This document shows positions 8,657 through 17,737 of a DNA stretch of 64,000 nucleotides, one piece after another (positions within the stretch are counted from its first letter, which is position 1; every line of letters begins with the position of its first letter). The stretch spans positions 868,001 through 932,000 of the forward strand of contig CAVPMY010000005.1 in the NCBI GenBank assembly GCA_963706685.1, in the 5' to 3' direction. Under the pieces are notes generated by a model. That model ran no database searches. It was given only the letters and a program-made list of their open reading frames with translations, and was not told where the DNA came from. This DNA is from CADEEN01 sp963706685. GTDB taxonomy: Bacteria; Pseudomonadota; Gammaproteobacteria; Burkholderiales; Burkholderiaceae_C. The translations under genes and the position numbers were made by a program.

Positions 8657-8947
8657 ATGAACCGCATCACCACGGTCCTGGCATCGCTGCTCTTTGCCGG
8701 CGCCGCGCTCGCCGCGGAAACCGCCACCGAATCGGCCGGCGAAATCAAGAAGATCGACAAGGCACAGGGCAAGATCACGTTGAAGCACGGCGAGATCAAG
8801 AACCTCGACATGCCACCGATGACGATGGTCTTTCGCATCAAGGACGCCAAGCAGCTCGACGGCCTGGCCGTCGGCGACAAGGTCACGTTCTCGGCCGAAC
8901 AGGAAAACGGCAAGATCGTCGTCACGCAGGTCGTCAAGGCCCCCTGA
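8657..8947 (+). CDS. cusF: CusF-like periplasmic copper chaperone
   Basis: A 96-residue OB-fold metallochaperone that hands Cu(I)/Ag(I) to the CusB adaptor of the efflux pump. A signal peptide precedes the conserved core HGEIKNLDMPPMTMVFRI. The His and the two Met of MTM match the metal ligands of E. coli CusF (His36, Met47, Met49). The residue equivalent to Trp44, which caps the metal by a cation-pi contact, is Met here. Start at 8657 gives a normal signal peptide; GGAAAC lies about 10 bases upstream. Confidence 0.9.
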   Translation: MNRITTVLASLLFAGAALAAETATESAGEIKKIDKAQGKITLKHGEIKNLDMPPMTMVFRIKDAKQLDGLAVGDKVTFSAEQENGKIVVTQVVKAP

Positions 8948-8973
8948 TCGCCAGCCTGCCGATCGAACACGCC

Positions 8974-9474
8974 ATGAACGACGCCGCGCGCGCATCCGTC
9001 CTGCTGGCCGCCGGCGCGGCCCTGCGCGATTGCACGCTGCTCGCCGCCGGTGTGCTGCTGCTCGGCGCGCATCTGCGCTCGCGGTTCGATGCCAGCCCCG
9101 ACCGTGCCCATGCCTGGCTGCAATGCCTGCTCGGCGGTGCAGTGCTGCTGGTTGCCGGCGGCCTGCTCGCCGCCCACACCGGCAGTGTCTATCTCGGCTG
9201 GTGGCCGGTCACTGCCCAGGCGCCGCTGGGCCTGGCGCTGGCGCCCCTGCTGGTGCCTGTGGTGGCGATCGGCGGACTGGCCTGGCGCGACGTCACCCGG
9301 CTGCACGCGGCAGCGGCGCTCGGCGCGCCGGCCACGCTCTGGCTGGCCTGGCAATGGGCGCCGTGGGCGCCCTGCGCCTTCGCGGCGCTGGCGGCAACCT
9401 GCGCGCTGTTCGCGGGCCTGCACCGCCTCGGACCGGCGGCGCGCGATCTGGCAGCTTCGCACCACGAGTCATGA
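8974..9474 (+). CDS. Predicted inner-membrane protein, copper operon
   Basis: A 166-residue protein with four to five hydrophobic segments, for example ASVLLAAGAALRDCTLLAAG, LLGGAVLLVAGGLLAA and LGLALAPLLVPVVAIGG. The layout is reminiscent of half a CopD-type copper-resistance membrane protein, but I see no decisive motif. It overlaps the next gene by ATGA (9471-9474), indicating tight coupling. Function unknown; probably part of the copper response by position. Confidence 0.6.
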   Translation: MNDAARASVLLAAGAALRDCTLLAAGVLLLGAHLRSRFDASPDRAHAWLQCLLGGAVLLVAGGLLAAHTGSVYLGWWPVTAQAPLGLALAPLLVPVVAIGGLAWRDVTRLHAAAALGAPATLWLAWQWAPWAPCAFAALAATCALFAGLHRLGPAARDLAASHHES

Positions 9475-9869
9475 AGACCCCGCCGGCCATTGCCGTATTT
9501 GGCGTGCTGCGCCGCTCTCGCCTGGGCGTTGTGGTGTTGGCGCTGAGCGCTCTGCTGTGTGCGCAGGCGGCGCTGGCCTTCTACCGCTGCCCGCAACTGG
9601 CGAGCAGCGCGGCGGCCTCGGCCCAGACGCCGTGCGAGCAGATGGATCGCGAGTCGCCGGCGCTGTGCAAAGCCTTCATGCAGGGTGATCGACAAGGGTT
9701 CGACAGCAAGCGCCCGGCGATCGACTTCGCTGCTGCCGCGCCAGTACACGCCCTGGTGCTGATGGGGTTGCCGCTGCCGATGCGGCGCCGCCACCACGCC
9801 GGACGCCGCGCGCCACCGCGCACGCGCCCGCCGCCGCTTTGGATCGCACTCGGTCGCTTCAGGGATTGA
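9471..9869 (+). CDS. Small hypothetical exported/membrane protein, copper operon
   Basis: 132 residues with an N-terminal hydrophobic segment (LGVVVLALSALLCAQAALAF). After it come three Cys within CPQLA...TPCEQ...ALCKAF and a second hydrophobic stretch (VHALVLMGLPLPM), then a strongly basic Arg/His/Pro tail. I do not recognise the family. It starts inside the stop of the preceding gene and is followed after 85 bases by the pump's TolC gene. Metal relevance is inferred from the cysteines and the neighbours only. Confidence 0.55.
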   Translation: MKTPPAIAVFGVLRRSRLGVVVLALSALLCAQAALAFYRCPQLASSAAASAQTPCEQMDRESPALCKAFMQGDRQGFDSKRPAIDFAAAAPVHALVLMGLPLPMRRRHHAGRRAPPRTRPPPLWIALGRFRD

Positions 9870-9954
9870 CGGGCTGAGGCCCGACGCGCGCGGCCGCCTC
9901 ATGCTGCGCGTACAGCCTGCCGTTGTCGACGGCCGTCTTCCCTGGAGCTCCCAC

Positions 9955-11218
9955 ATGCCACGATCCTCGATTCGCCAGCATGCGCTGCTGGCCCTTGTCT
10001 TCAGCCTGTTCAGTGCGGCCAGCGCAGCGCAGACGCCACGACTGGACTTCGACGATGCGTTGCGCCGCGCCGCCGATCAGGCTCCCGCGCTGCGCGCGCA
10101 GGACGCCGCCGCCCGCGCGGCGCGCGAGCGCGCGGTGGCCGCGGCGCAGTTGCCCGACCCGATGCTGCGCCTGGGCGTGGTCAACCTGCCGGCCGACGGC
10201 CCCGAGCGCTTCAGCCTGACGCGCGACTTCATGACCATGCGCAACATCGGCATCGCGCGCGAGTTCACGCGCCAGGACAAGCGCCGCGCACGCGCTGCCG
10301 GCTTCGAGGCCGAGGCCGCCGTCGCCGAGGCGCAGCGCGACGAGCGCCAGGCCGCATCGCAGCAGGCGGCTGCGCTGGCGTGGCTGGAGCGCCATGACCT
10401 CGAACGCCTGCAAGCCCTGATCGAGCGCCAGCGCGACGAGGCGCGGTTGCTGGTCGAAGCCGTCGACGCCGCCTACCGCGGCGGCCGCGGCAGCGCGGTC
10501 GAGGCGCTGGCCGCACGCAGCGAGGTGGTGACGCTCGACGACCGCCTCTTCGGCGTCAAGGCACGCATCGCGCAGGCCCAGGCCACGTTGGAGCGCTATG
10601 TCGGCGCCGAGGCCGCGCGCTGGGCCCTGGGTGAACGGCCCGACGTGAGCCGGCTGGCGGCAGCCCGTGCCGGCGAAGCCGGCCTCGAGACGACGCCGCT
10701 GCTGGCCACGCTCGGCCGCGAAGTCTCGCGCGCCGAGGCCGACGTGGCCACCGCGCGCAGCGAGCGCCACGGCGACTGGAGCGCCGAAGCTGATGTTCGG
10801 CCAGCGCGGGCCGCAGTACTCGAACATGCTCAGCCTGACTTTCTCGGTGCCGCTGACGACTTCGCGCGCCGAGCGGCAGGACCGCGAGGTCGCGGCGCGC
10901 CACGCCGCGCTCGAACGCGTGCGTGCCGAGCAGGAAGACGCGCGACGCGAACAGCGCGAGCGCTGGGCCGCGCTGCAAGCGTTGTGGCGCAGTGCGCTCG
11001 AACGCGGCGCGCTGCACGAGCGCGAACTGCTGCCGCTGGCCGCCGAGCGCGCGCGCCTGGCGCTCGCCGCCTACCGCGCCGGCAGCGGCACGCTGGCCGC
11101 GCTGTTCGAAGCGCGCCGCGCCGAGCTCGGCGCGCAGATCGAGCGCCTGCAGCAGGACACCGAGGCCGCGCGCGCCTGGGCGCAGATCAACGCCCTGTTC
11201 TCCGGAGTCACGCCATGA
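9955..11218 (+). CDS. CusC-like TolC outer-membrane component, frameshifted
   Basis: Outer-membrane channel of the CusCBA-type pump, with signal peptide, TolC repeats (FDDALRRAADQAPALRAQDAAARAARERAVAA, LPDPMLRLGVVNLP) and about 420 residues. The reading frame breaks near 10790: GCCGAAGCTGATGTTC has one base too many compared with the expected Glu-Leu-Met-Phe, after which the family sequence (MFGQRGPQYSNMLSLTFSVPL) continues in the next frame to the stop at 11216-11218. The rest is intact, so a sequence error is likelier than true decay. The stop overlaps the adaptor's ATG. Confidence 0.82.
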
Positions 11219-12595
11219 ACCGCAGCACGCGCAACAACACCTTGCTCGCGGCTGCCGTTGTCGCCGCACTCGCCGGCACCGCCATCGGCGCCTACTTCTT
11301 CGGCATGAACCGCGGCTGGAACATGGCCTCGATGCCGGCGGCAACGTCGGCCGCATCGGCCGACCCGTCGGCGTGGACCATCCCGCAAGGCGAAGCGGCG
11401 ACGCGGCGCCACATCGAGCAGGGCCTGAAGGCCGGCGATGTCGACCCGGCCACTGGCCGTGCGGTGCTCTACTACCACGACCCGATGGTGCCCGGCAAAC
11501 GCTTCGACGCGCCGGCCAAGTCGCCGTTCATGGACATGATGCTGGTGCCGCAATATGCGGGTGGGCAAGGCAGCGCAGACGCCGGCACGGTCAGCGTCAG
11601 CCCGCGCATCCAGCAGAACCTCGGCCTGGCGACGGCGGTGGTCACCGAAGGCACGTTGGCGCCGACCGTCAGCGCCATTGGCGCCATCGCCTGGAACGAG
11701 CGCGACCAGGCCGTGGTGCCGGCGCGCGCCGCCGGTGTCGTCGAAGAACTCCACGCGCGAGCGCAGTTCGACCGCATCGCCGCCGGCGCGCCGGTGGCCG
11801 AATTGTTCGTGCCCGATTGGGTGGCGGCGCAGGAAGAGTTCCTGGCGCTGCGCCGCTCCAACGCCGCCGGCATGGCGCCGCTGATCGATGCCGCGCGGCA
11901 GCGCATGCTGCTCGCCGGCATGGTCGAGGCGCAGATCGTCGAGGTCGAGCGCAGCGGCCGCGTGCAGGCGCGCACCACCGTGCGTGCACCGATCGGCGGC
12001 GTGATCGACGAGGTCATGGTGCGCGAAGGCATGGCCGTGAATGCCGGCGCGGCGCTGGTGCGCATCACCGGCACCGGCACCGTGTGGGCACAGGCCGAAG
12101 TGCCGGAAAGCCAGGCCGCGCTGCTCAAGCGCGGCACGCCGGTGCGCGCGACGAGCCCGGCGCTGCCGGGGCTGCAGTTCAGCGGGCCGCGTGCAGGCGC
12201 TGCTGCCCGACGTCAACCCGGCGACACGAACCATCAAGGCGCGCGTCGAGTTCGTCAACCGCGGCGCACAGCTGGTGCCCGGCATGACGGTGCTGATGAA
12301 CTTCGTCGACCTGCAGGCCGCCAAGCTGCTGCTCGTGCCGAGCGACGCGGTGATCCGCACCGGCACGCGCGCACTGGTCATGGTGGCCGAGGGCGACGGC
12401 AAGTTCCGCCCGGTCGAAGTGCAGACCGGCATCGAGAGCGGCGGCCAGACGGCGATCTTGCAGGGGTTGCAGCTCGGCCAGCGGGTCGTCGTCTCGGCGC
12501 AGTTCCTGATCGATTCCGAAGCGAGTCTGAAAGCGGTCGAGGCGCGGCTCAACAGCGCGAGCAACCCCGCCGCGGCCAGCGGAGCCCGGCCGTGA
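11215..12595 (+). CDS. cusB: CusB-like RND adaptor (membrane fusion protein), frameshifted
   Basis: Periplasmic adaptor joining CusA to the outer-membrane channel, about 459 residues. After an N-terminal membrane anchor there is a heavy-metal-binding segment (YYHDPMVPGKRFDAPAKSPFMDM) and then beta-barrel and hairpin regions (RTTVRAPIGGVIDEVMVREGMAVNAGAALVRI). Near 12182 an extra G (GCGGGCCGCG where GCGGCCGCG is expected) shifts the frame; the family sequence goes on as RVQALLPDVNPATRTIKARVEF to the stop at 12593-12595. It overlaps cusC (ATGA) and cusA (GTGA). Confidence 0.86.
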
Positions 12596-15500
12596 TCGCG
12601 CGGCTGATCCGCTGGTCGATCGCCAACCGCGTGCTCGTGCTGCTGGCCACGGCGATGGTCAGCGCCTGGGGTGTGGTCTCGCTGATGCGCACCCCCGTCG
12701 ATGCGCTGCCCGACCTGTCGGACGTGCAGGTCATCATCCGCACGCCGTGGCCGGGCCAGGCGCCGCGGCTGGTCGAAGACCAGGTGACCTACCCGCTGGC
12801 GACCACCATGCTCTCGGTGCCCGGCGCGAAGACGGTGCGCGGCTACTCGTTCTTCGGCGACTCGTTCGTCTATGTGCTGTTCGCCGACGGCACCGACCTG
12901 TACTGGGCGCGCTCGCGTGTCGTCGAAGTGCTGAACCAGGTGACCTCGCGCTTGCCGGCCAATGCCAAGCCGGCGATCGGGCCCGACGCCACCGGCGTCG
13001 GCTGGATATTCCAGTACGCACTCGTTGATCGCAGCGGCAAGCTCGACGCCGGCCAGCTGCGCGCGCTGCAGGACTGGTTCCTGCGCTTCGAGTTGAAGAC
13101 GGTCGAAGGCGTGGCCGAAGTCGCCAGCGTCGGCGGCATGGTGCGCCAGTACCAGGTGCTGCTCGACCCCGACCGGCTGGCCGCCTACGGCCTGTCGCAC
13201 AACCGCGTCATCGACGCCATCCGGCGCGCCAACCAGGAAGCCGGCGGCGCGGTGCTCGAACTCGGCGAGGCCGAGTACATGGTGCGCGCTTCGGGCTACC
13301 TGAAGACGCTCGACGACTTTCGCGCCGTGCCGCTGGTGACCACCAACGCCGGCGTCTCGGTGCGCCTGGGCGACGTGGCGCGCATCCAGATCGGCCCCGA
13401 GATGCGGCGCGGCATCGGCGAGCTCGATGGCGAGGGCGAGACCACCGGCGGCGTGATCGTGATGCGCTCGGGCGAGAACGCGCTGACCACCATTGCCGCG
13501 GTCAAGGCCAAGCTCGAAGCGCTCAAACCCGGCCTGCCGCCGGGCGTGGAGATCGTCACCACCTACGACCGCTCGGGGCTGATCGAGCGCGCTGTGGCCA
13601 ACCTGCGCAACAAGCTGGCCGAGGAGTTCGTCGTCGTCGCGCTGGTCTGCGCGCTGTTCCTGCTGCACCTGCGCTCGGCGTTCGTCGCCATCGTCTCGCT
13701 GCCGCTGGGCGTGCTGATCGCTTTCATCGTCATGAAGCACCAGGGCGTGGCCGCCAACATCATGTCGCTCGGCGGCATTGCGATCGCCATCGGCGCGATG
13801 GTCGACGCGGCGGTGGTGATGATCGAGAACGCGCACAAGAAGCTCGAGCAGTGGTCGCATGCGCATCCCGGCGAGACGCTGCAGGGCGAGCCGCGCTGGC
13901 GCGTCGTTGGCGACGCCGCGGTGGAGGTCGGCCCGGCCCTGTTCTTCTCGCTGCTCATCATCACGCTGTCCTTCGTGCCGGTGTTCACCCTGCAGGCGCA
14001 GGAAGGGCGGCTATTCGCGCCGCTGGCCTTCACCAAGACCTACGCGATGGCGGCAGCCGCCGGGCTGGCGGTGACGCTGATCCCGGTGCTGATGGGCTAC
14101 CTCGTGCGCGGCCGCATCCCCGACGAGCGCAGCAACCCGATCAACCGCGGCTTGATCGCGGTCTACCGGCCGCTGCTCAACGCCGTGCTGCGCTGGCCGA
14201 AAGCGACGCTGCTGTTCGCCGCACTGCTGCTCGTGATCAGCCTGTGGCCGCTGCTGCGACTGGGCGCCGAGTTCATGCCGCCGCTCGACGAAGGCGATGT
14301 GCTCTACATGCCGAGCGCGCTGCCGGGTCTGTCGGCCGGCAAGGCCGCCGAATTGCTGCAGCAGACCGACCGCCTGATCCGCACGCTGCCTGAAGTGAAA
14401 AGCGTGCACGGCAAGGCCGGCCGCGCCGAGACCGCCACCGACCCGGCGCCGCTGGAGATGTTCGAGACGACGATCCAGTTCAAGCCGCGCGACCAGTGGC
14501 GGCCGGGGTTGACGCCCGAGATGCTGATTGACGAACTCGACCGCACGGTGCGCGTGCCGGGACTGACCAACATCTGGGTGCCGCCGATCAGGAACCGCAT
14601 CGACATGCTGGCCACCGGCATCAAGAGCGCCGTCGGCATCAAGGTCGCCGGGCCGGACCTGGCGACGATCGACCGCGCGACGGCGGCGATCGAACAGGCC
14701 GTCAAAGGCGTGCCGGGCGTGGCCAGCGCGCTTGCCGAGCGCTTGACCGGCGGCCGCTACATCGACATCGACATCCGGCGCGAAGCCGCGGCGCGCTTCG
14801 GCATGAACATCGCCGACGTGCAGTCGGTCGTCAGCTCGGCCATCGGCGGCGAGAACATCGGTGAGACGGTCGAGGGCGCACAGCGCTTTCCGATCTCGGT
14901 GCGCTACCCGCGCGAGCTGCGCGATTCGCTCGACAAGCTGAAGCGCCTGCCCATCGTCAGCGAGCGCGGCGCGCGCCTCGTGCTCGGCGACGTCGCCGCG
15001 CTGCGCATCAGCGACGGCCCGCCGATGCTGCGCAGTGAAAACGCGCGCCTCGCCGGCTGGGTCTATGTCGATGTGCGCAACCGCGACCTGGCGTCCACCG
15101 TGCGCGAGATGCAGCGCGTGGTCGCCGACCGGGTGGCGCTGCCGGCCGGCGTGTCGGTGGCCTGGTCGGGGCAGTTCGAATACCTCGAGCGCGCCGCAGC
15201 ACAGTTGAAGCTCGTCGTGCCGTTCACGCTGATGATCATCTTCGTGCTGCTGTACCTGACCTTCCGCCGCATCGACGAGGCGGTGCTGATCATGGCCACG
15301 CTGCCCTTCGCGCTCGTCGGCGGCGTCTGGCTGCTGTGGATGCTCGACCACGACTTCTCGGTGGCCAGCGCGGTCGGCTTCATCGCGCTGGCCGGCGTCG
15401 CCGCCGAGTTCGGCGTCATCATGCTGCTCTACCTGAAGCAGGCCTGGGACGGCCGAGCGGAATCGTTGCTCAACGCGATCCGCGACGGCGCCGTGCTGCG

Positions 15501-15699
15501 CGTGCGGCCGAAAGCGATGACGGTGGCCGTGATCCTCGCCGGCCTGCTGCCGATCCTGTGGGGCGGCGGCACCGGCAGCGAAGTCATGAGCCGCATCGCC
15601 GCACCGATGATCGGCGGCATGGTGACGGCGCCGCTGCTGTCGATGTTCGTCGTGCCGGCGGCGTGGTTGTTGATGAGAAGGCGGATTGGCGGGGTATAG
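12592..15699 (+). CDS. cusA: CusA Cu(I)/Ag(I) RND efflux pump
   Basis: Inner-membrane proton-driven pump, 1035 residues, GTG start overlapping the adaptor stop. Counting from this start, the transmembrane proton-relay aspartate (VDAAVVMIEN) is residue 405. Methionines fall at 573, 623 and 672, exactly the numbers of the Cu/Ag-binding triad in E. coli CusA. This supports Cu(I)/Ag(I) rather than Co/Zn/Cd specificity. Twelve hydrophobic segments in the usual RND layout are present. It is intact and ends the operon; the next gene converges on it after 39 bases. Confidence 0.96.
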   Translation: MIARLIRWSIANRVLVLLATAMVSAWGVVSLMRTPVDALPDLSDVQVIIRTPWPGQAPRLVEDQVTYPLATTMLSVPGAKTVRGYSFFGDSFVYVLFADGTDLYWARSRVVEVLNQVTSRLPANAKPAIGPDATGVGWIFQYALVDRSGKLDAGQLRALQDWFLRFELKTVEGVAEVASVGGMVRQYQVLLDPDRLAAYGLSHNRVIDAIRRANQEAGGAVLELGEAEYMVRASGYLKTLDDFRAVPLVTTNAGVSVRLGDVARIQIGPEMRRGIGELDGEGETTGGVIVMRSGENALTTIAAVKAKLEALKPGLPPGVEIVTTYDRSGLIERAVANLRNKLAEEFVVVALVCALFLLHLRSAFVAIVSLPLGVLIAFIVMKHQGVAANIMSLGGIAIAIGAMVDAAVVMIENAHKKLEQWSHAHPGETLQGEPRWRVVGDAAVEVGPALFFSLLIITLSFVPVFTLQAQEGRLFAPLAFTKTYAMAAAAGLAVTLIPVLMGYLVRGRIPDERSNPINRGLIAVYRPLLNAVLRWPKATLLFAALLLVISLWPLLRLGAEFMPPLDEGDVLYMPSALPGLSAGKAAELLQQTDRLIRTLPEVKSVHGKAGRAETATDPAPLEMFETTIQFKPRDQWRPGLTPEMLIDELDRTVRVPGLTNIWVPPIRNRIDMLATGIKSAVGIKVAGPDLATIDRATAAIEQAVKGVPGVASALAERLTGGRYIDIDIRREAAARFGMNIADVQSVVSSAIGGENIGETVEGAQRFPISVRYPRELRDSLDKLKRLPIVSERGARLVLGDVAALRISDGPPMLRSENARLAGWVYVDVRNRDLASTVREMQRVVADRVALPAGVSVAWSGQFEYLERAAAQLKLVVPFTLMIIFVLLYLTFRRIDEAVLIMATLPFALVGGVWLLWMLDHDFSVASAVGFIALAGVAAEFGVIMLLYLKQAWDGRAESLLNAIRDGAVLRVRPKAMTVAVILAGLLPILWGGGTGSEVMSRIAAPMIGGMVTAPLLSMFVVPAAWLLMRRRIGGV

Positions 15700-15738
15700 A
15701 GGTGCCCGGCAGCGCCGCGCCGGTGGAGGATTGCCCGC

Positions 15739-16638
15739 TCATGAGGCGGACTGGCGTGCCGGCCTGATCAGCGCCAGCGACAGTGCGGCCGCGCAACAGA
15801 CCATGGCCACCCACTGCAGCGGCCCGAGCGGCTCACCATGAACGATCGCGCCGGACACCATCGCCACCACCGGCACCATGATCGACGACAGCCCGGCCAC
15901 GTTGGCAGGCAGCAGGCCGACGATCGCGAACCAGCTGACGTTGCCGATACTCATCGGCACCAACGCGATGTAGCCGATGACGGCGATCGATTGCCACGAC
16001 GGCACGAACCAGTGGCCGTCGCCGAGGATCAAGGCACCGACGGTGATCGGCACGGCCGTGATCAGCAACTGCCAGCCGGTCAGCACCGTGGCCGGCACGT
16101 CGATTCGCTTGTGCTTGAGGATCAGCGTGCCGACCGCCCAGCCCAGGCCGGCCAGCAGGCCGAGCGCGAAGCCCAGCGGGGCCTGGGCGTAGGCCTCGAT
16201 GCTGCGCGCCATCAGCAGCAGCACGGCCGCGGCACCGAGCGCGATGGCCAGCAGCATGCGGGCGCCGAGCCGCTGGCCGAGCACGGCCCAGGCGATCAAC
16301 GCCGACCACAGCGGCATCGTGAAGCCAAGCATCGCCGATTGCCCCGACGGGATCAGGATGGCCGAATAGGTACTGGCGATGTTCCACACCACCAGATAGC
16401 AGCAGGCCGCCGCGCCGACCGTGCGCCAGTGGCGCCGCTCGATGACCAGCGACTGCCCACGCAGCCGCGCCACCAGCAGCAATACGGCGCCAGCGATGCC
16501 CACCGACACGGCGCGAAACGTCCACACCGAGACCTCGCGCACGGCCAGCGGAAAGAGCGGCCAGTTGGTGCCCCAGACCAACGTGAGGATGACGAGCAGG
16601 ACGAGTGCGCGCGGCGGGATGGTCTGATGCGCTTGCAT
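15739..16638 (-). CDS. EamA/DMT-family transporter
   Basis: A 299-residue drug/metabolite exporter with about ten transmembrane helices and two EamA repeats (VILTLVWGTNWPLFPLAVREVSVWTFRAVSV in the first; GFALGLLAGLGWAVGTLILKHK at the start of the second). Substrate cannot be told from sequence. The ATG at 16638 is preferred over an upstream frame extension because MQAHQTIPPRALVLLVILT leads directly into the first helix. It converges with cusA. Confidence 0.88.
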   Translation of the reverse strand: MQAHQTIPPRALVLLVILTLVWGTNWPLFPLAVREVSVWTFRAVSVGIAGAVLLLVARLRGQSLVIERRHWRTVGAAACCYLVVWNIASTYSAILIPSGQSAMLGFTMPLWSALIAWAVLGQRLGARMLLAIALGAAAVLLLMARSIEAYAQAPLGFALGLLAGLGWAVGTLILKHKRIDVPATVLTGWQLLITAVPITVGALILGDGHWFVPSWQSIAVIGYIALVPMSIGNVSWFAIVGLLPANVAGLSSIMVPVVAMVSGAIVHGEPLGPLQWVAMVCCAAALSLALIRPARQSAS

Positions 16639-16948
16639 CGGTCGGCAGGGTAGCAGCGAAGTCGGTTGCCGCCGGCGCGAGGCGCTATCGGGCATCGTTC
16701 TTACCGGGTTGGGCGGGGCGACAGCTTGGCCGGGTCCGGCGCGCGATAGCGCACCGAGTAGGCAGCGACTGCAAACGCTCGTCGTCTGCCCAAGGTGGAA
16801 TGATGGCGTTGCGGATCGGCCTCAAACGGCGCGGTTCAAGAGACTGCTTGAGACTGGTGTGAGTCAGCCGAGCTCTGCAGTCGGATGACAGCTCTGGCGA
16901 ACAGCGGTCATCGAAACGTGCGCGGTGCAATCGTCCGGTTTGCCTTCA
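16639..16948. other. Intergenic region without a visible gene
   Basis: 310 bases between the DMT transporter start and the stop of the gasdermin-like gene. Both neighbours are read leftwards, so the transporter promoter must lie here. I see no convincing coding frame, and no clear hairpin with a T-run for termination of the gasdermin operon. Confidence 0.5.
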
Positions 16949-17728
16949 CTAGCGCACGTTAAGGAGCCCCTCCGGGGCGAGGATGGGGAGCTTATCCTTG
17001 CTCTTGCCATCCATCGCGATGGAGCCGGCTGTCGTGTTTTCCAGCGTCAACACGCCGTCGTAAACGCCGACGTCCAGGCATTGGAACCCGAAGACCAGCG
17101 GCACCTTGCCTTCGTACGTGACTCCGGTGGAATCCTTGCTGTCGGCCTTCACCTCGATGTTGCCGCCGACCACCTTCTGGATCTCCGGGATCTCGGCGGC
17201 CACCGAGCCGCCATCGGAGCGGGTCACCACGGTGCGGAACTTGGTCGACTTCAGCGTGCGGGTGATCAGATATAGCCGGCCGTTGCCCAGCACATATTGC
17301 TCGATGATGGGGTTCTCGACGTCGATCTGGGCGCCACGCAGGTACTGGCCGACGTCCAGCGGCGCCACGGCATCGCCCGTCACGTCGGTGTACTCGAACG
17401 TGACCGTCTTGGCCGACTTGTAGTAGGCCTTGATGCCCAGGTTACCACCCATGCTGCCGACGATCGCGGCCAGGATGTTCACGCCGATGGCCGCCGACAG
17501 TTCGCTCGAGCGCTGGCCGTTGACGTCGCCGGCGCGTTCGTTCGGACGCAGGGTCGGCAGCGCCCCACCGCCGGCGAGGACGAGCCCGCTCAGATCGCCG
17601 AGGTACTGCGCGTCGCCGTTCTGCACGCCGATCAACTGCAGCGGGGCGATTCCCTGCCGCGGCAGGCGCACGACGTTGTAGCCGAGACCCTTGAGGAACT
17701 TGGTCGATTGATCGATGCAGATACCCAT
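16949..17728 (-). CDS. Probable bacterial gasdermin (pore-forming death effector)
   Basis: A 259-residue protein that I read as a bacterial gasdermin: a pore-former held inactive until a protease removes a short C-terminal peptide. Evidence: N-terminus MGICIDQ with Cys at position 4, the place where known bacterial gasdermins are palmitoylated. The opening LKGLGYNVVRLPRQGIAPLQLI, the hydrophobic Ala/Gly-rich segment SAAIGVNILAAIVGSMGGNLGIKAYYKSAKTVTFEY and the alternating beta-strand body also fit, as does the length. It lies 9 bases after a CHAT protease gene, the classic neighbour. The C-terminal 20-30 residues (after TTAGSIAMDG) would be the inhibitory tail. Start ATG 17728 with AGGCACAGGA before it. 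No structure or search was run, so the call rests on pattern and context. Confidence 0.8.
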   Translation of the reverse strand: MGICIDQSTKFLKGLGYNVVRLPRQGIAPLQLIGVQNGDAQYLGDLSGLVLAGGGALPTLRPNERAGDVNGQRSSELSAAIGVNILAAIVGSMGGNLGIKAYYKSAKTVTFEYTDVTGDAVAPLDVGQYLRGAQIDVENPIIEQYVLGNGRLYLITRTLKSTKFRTVVTRSDGGSVAAEIPEIQKVVGGNIEVKADSKDSTGVTYEGKVPLVFGFQCLDVGVYDGVLTLENTTAGSIAMDGKSKDKLPILAPEGLLNVR

Positions 17729-17737
17729 TCCTGTGCC

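Noticed and set aside
9901..15699. A single very long open frame that would encode a TolC-adaptor-pump fusion of more than 1900 residues.
   Set aside because: It arises only because two one-base insertions leave the same frame open across three overlapping genes. The overlapping start/stop codons at 11215-11218 and 12592-12595 and the family boundaries show three separate proteins.
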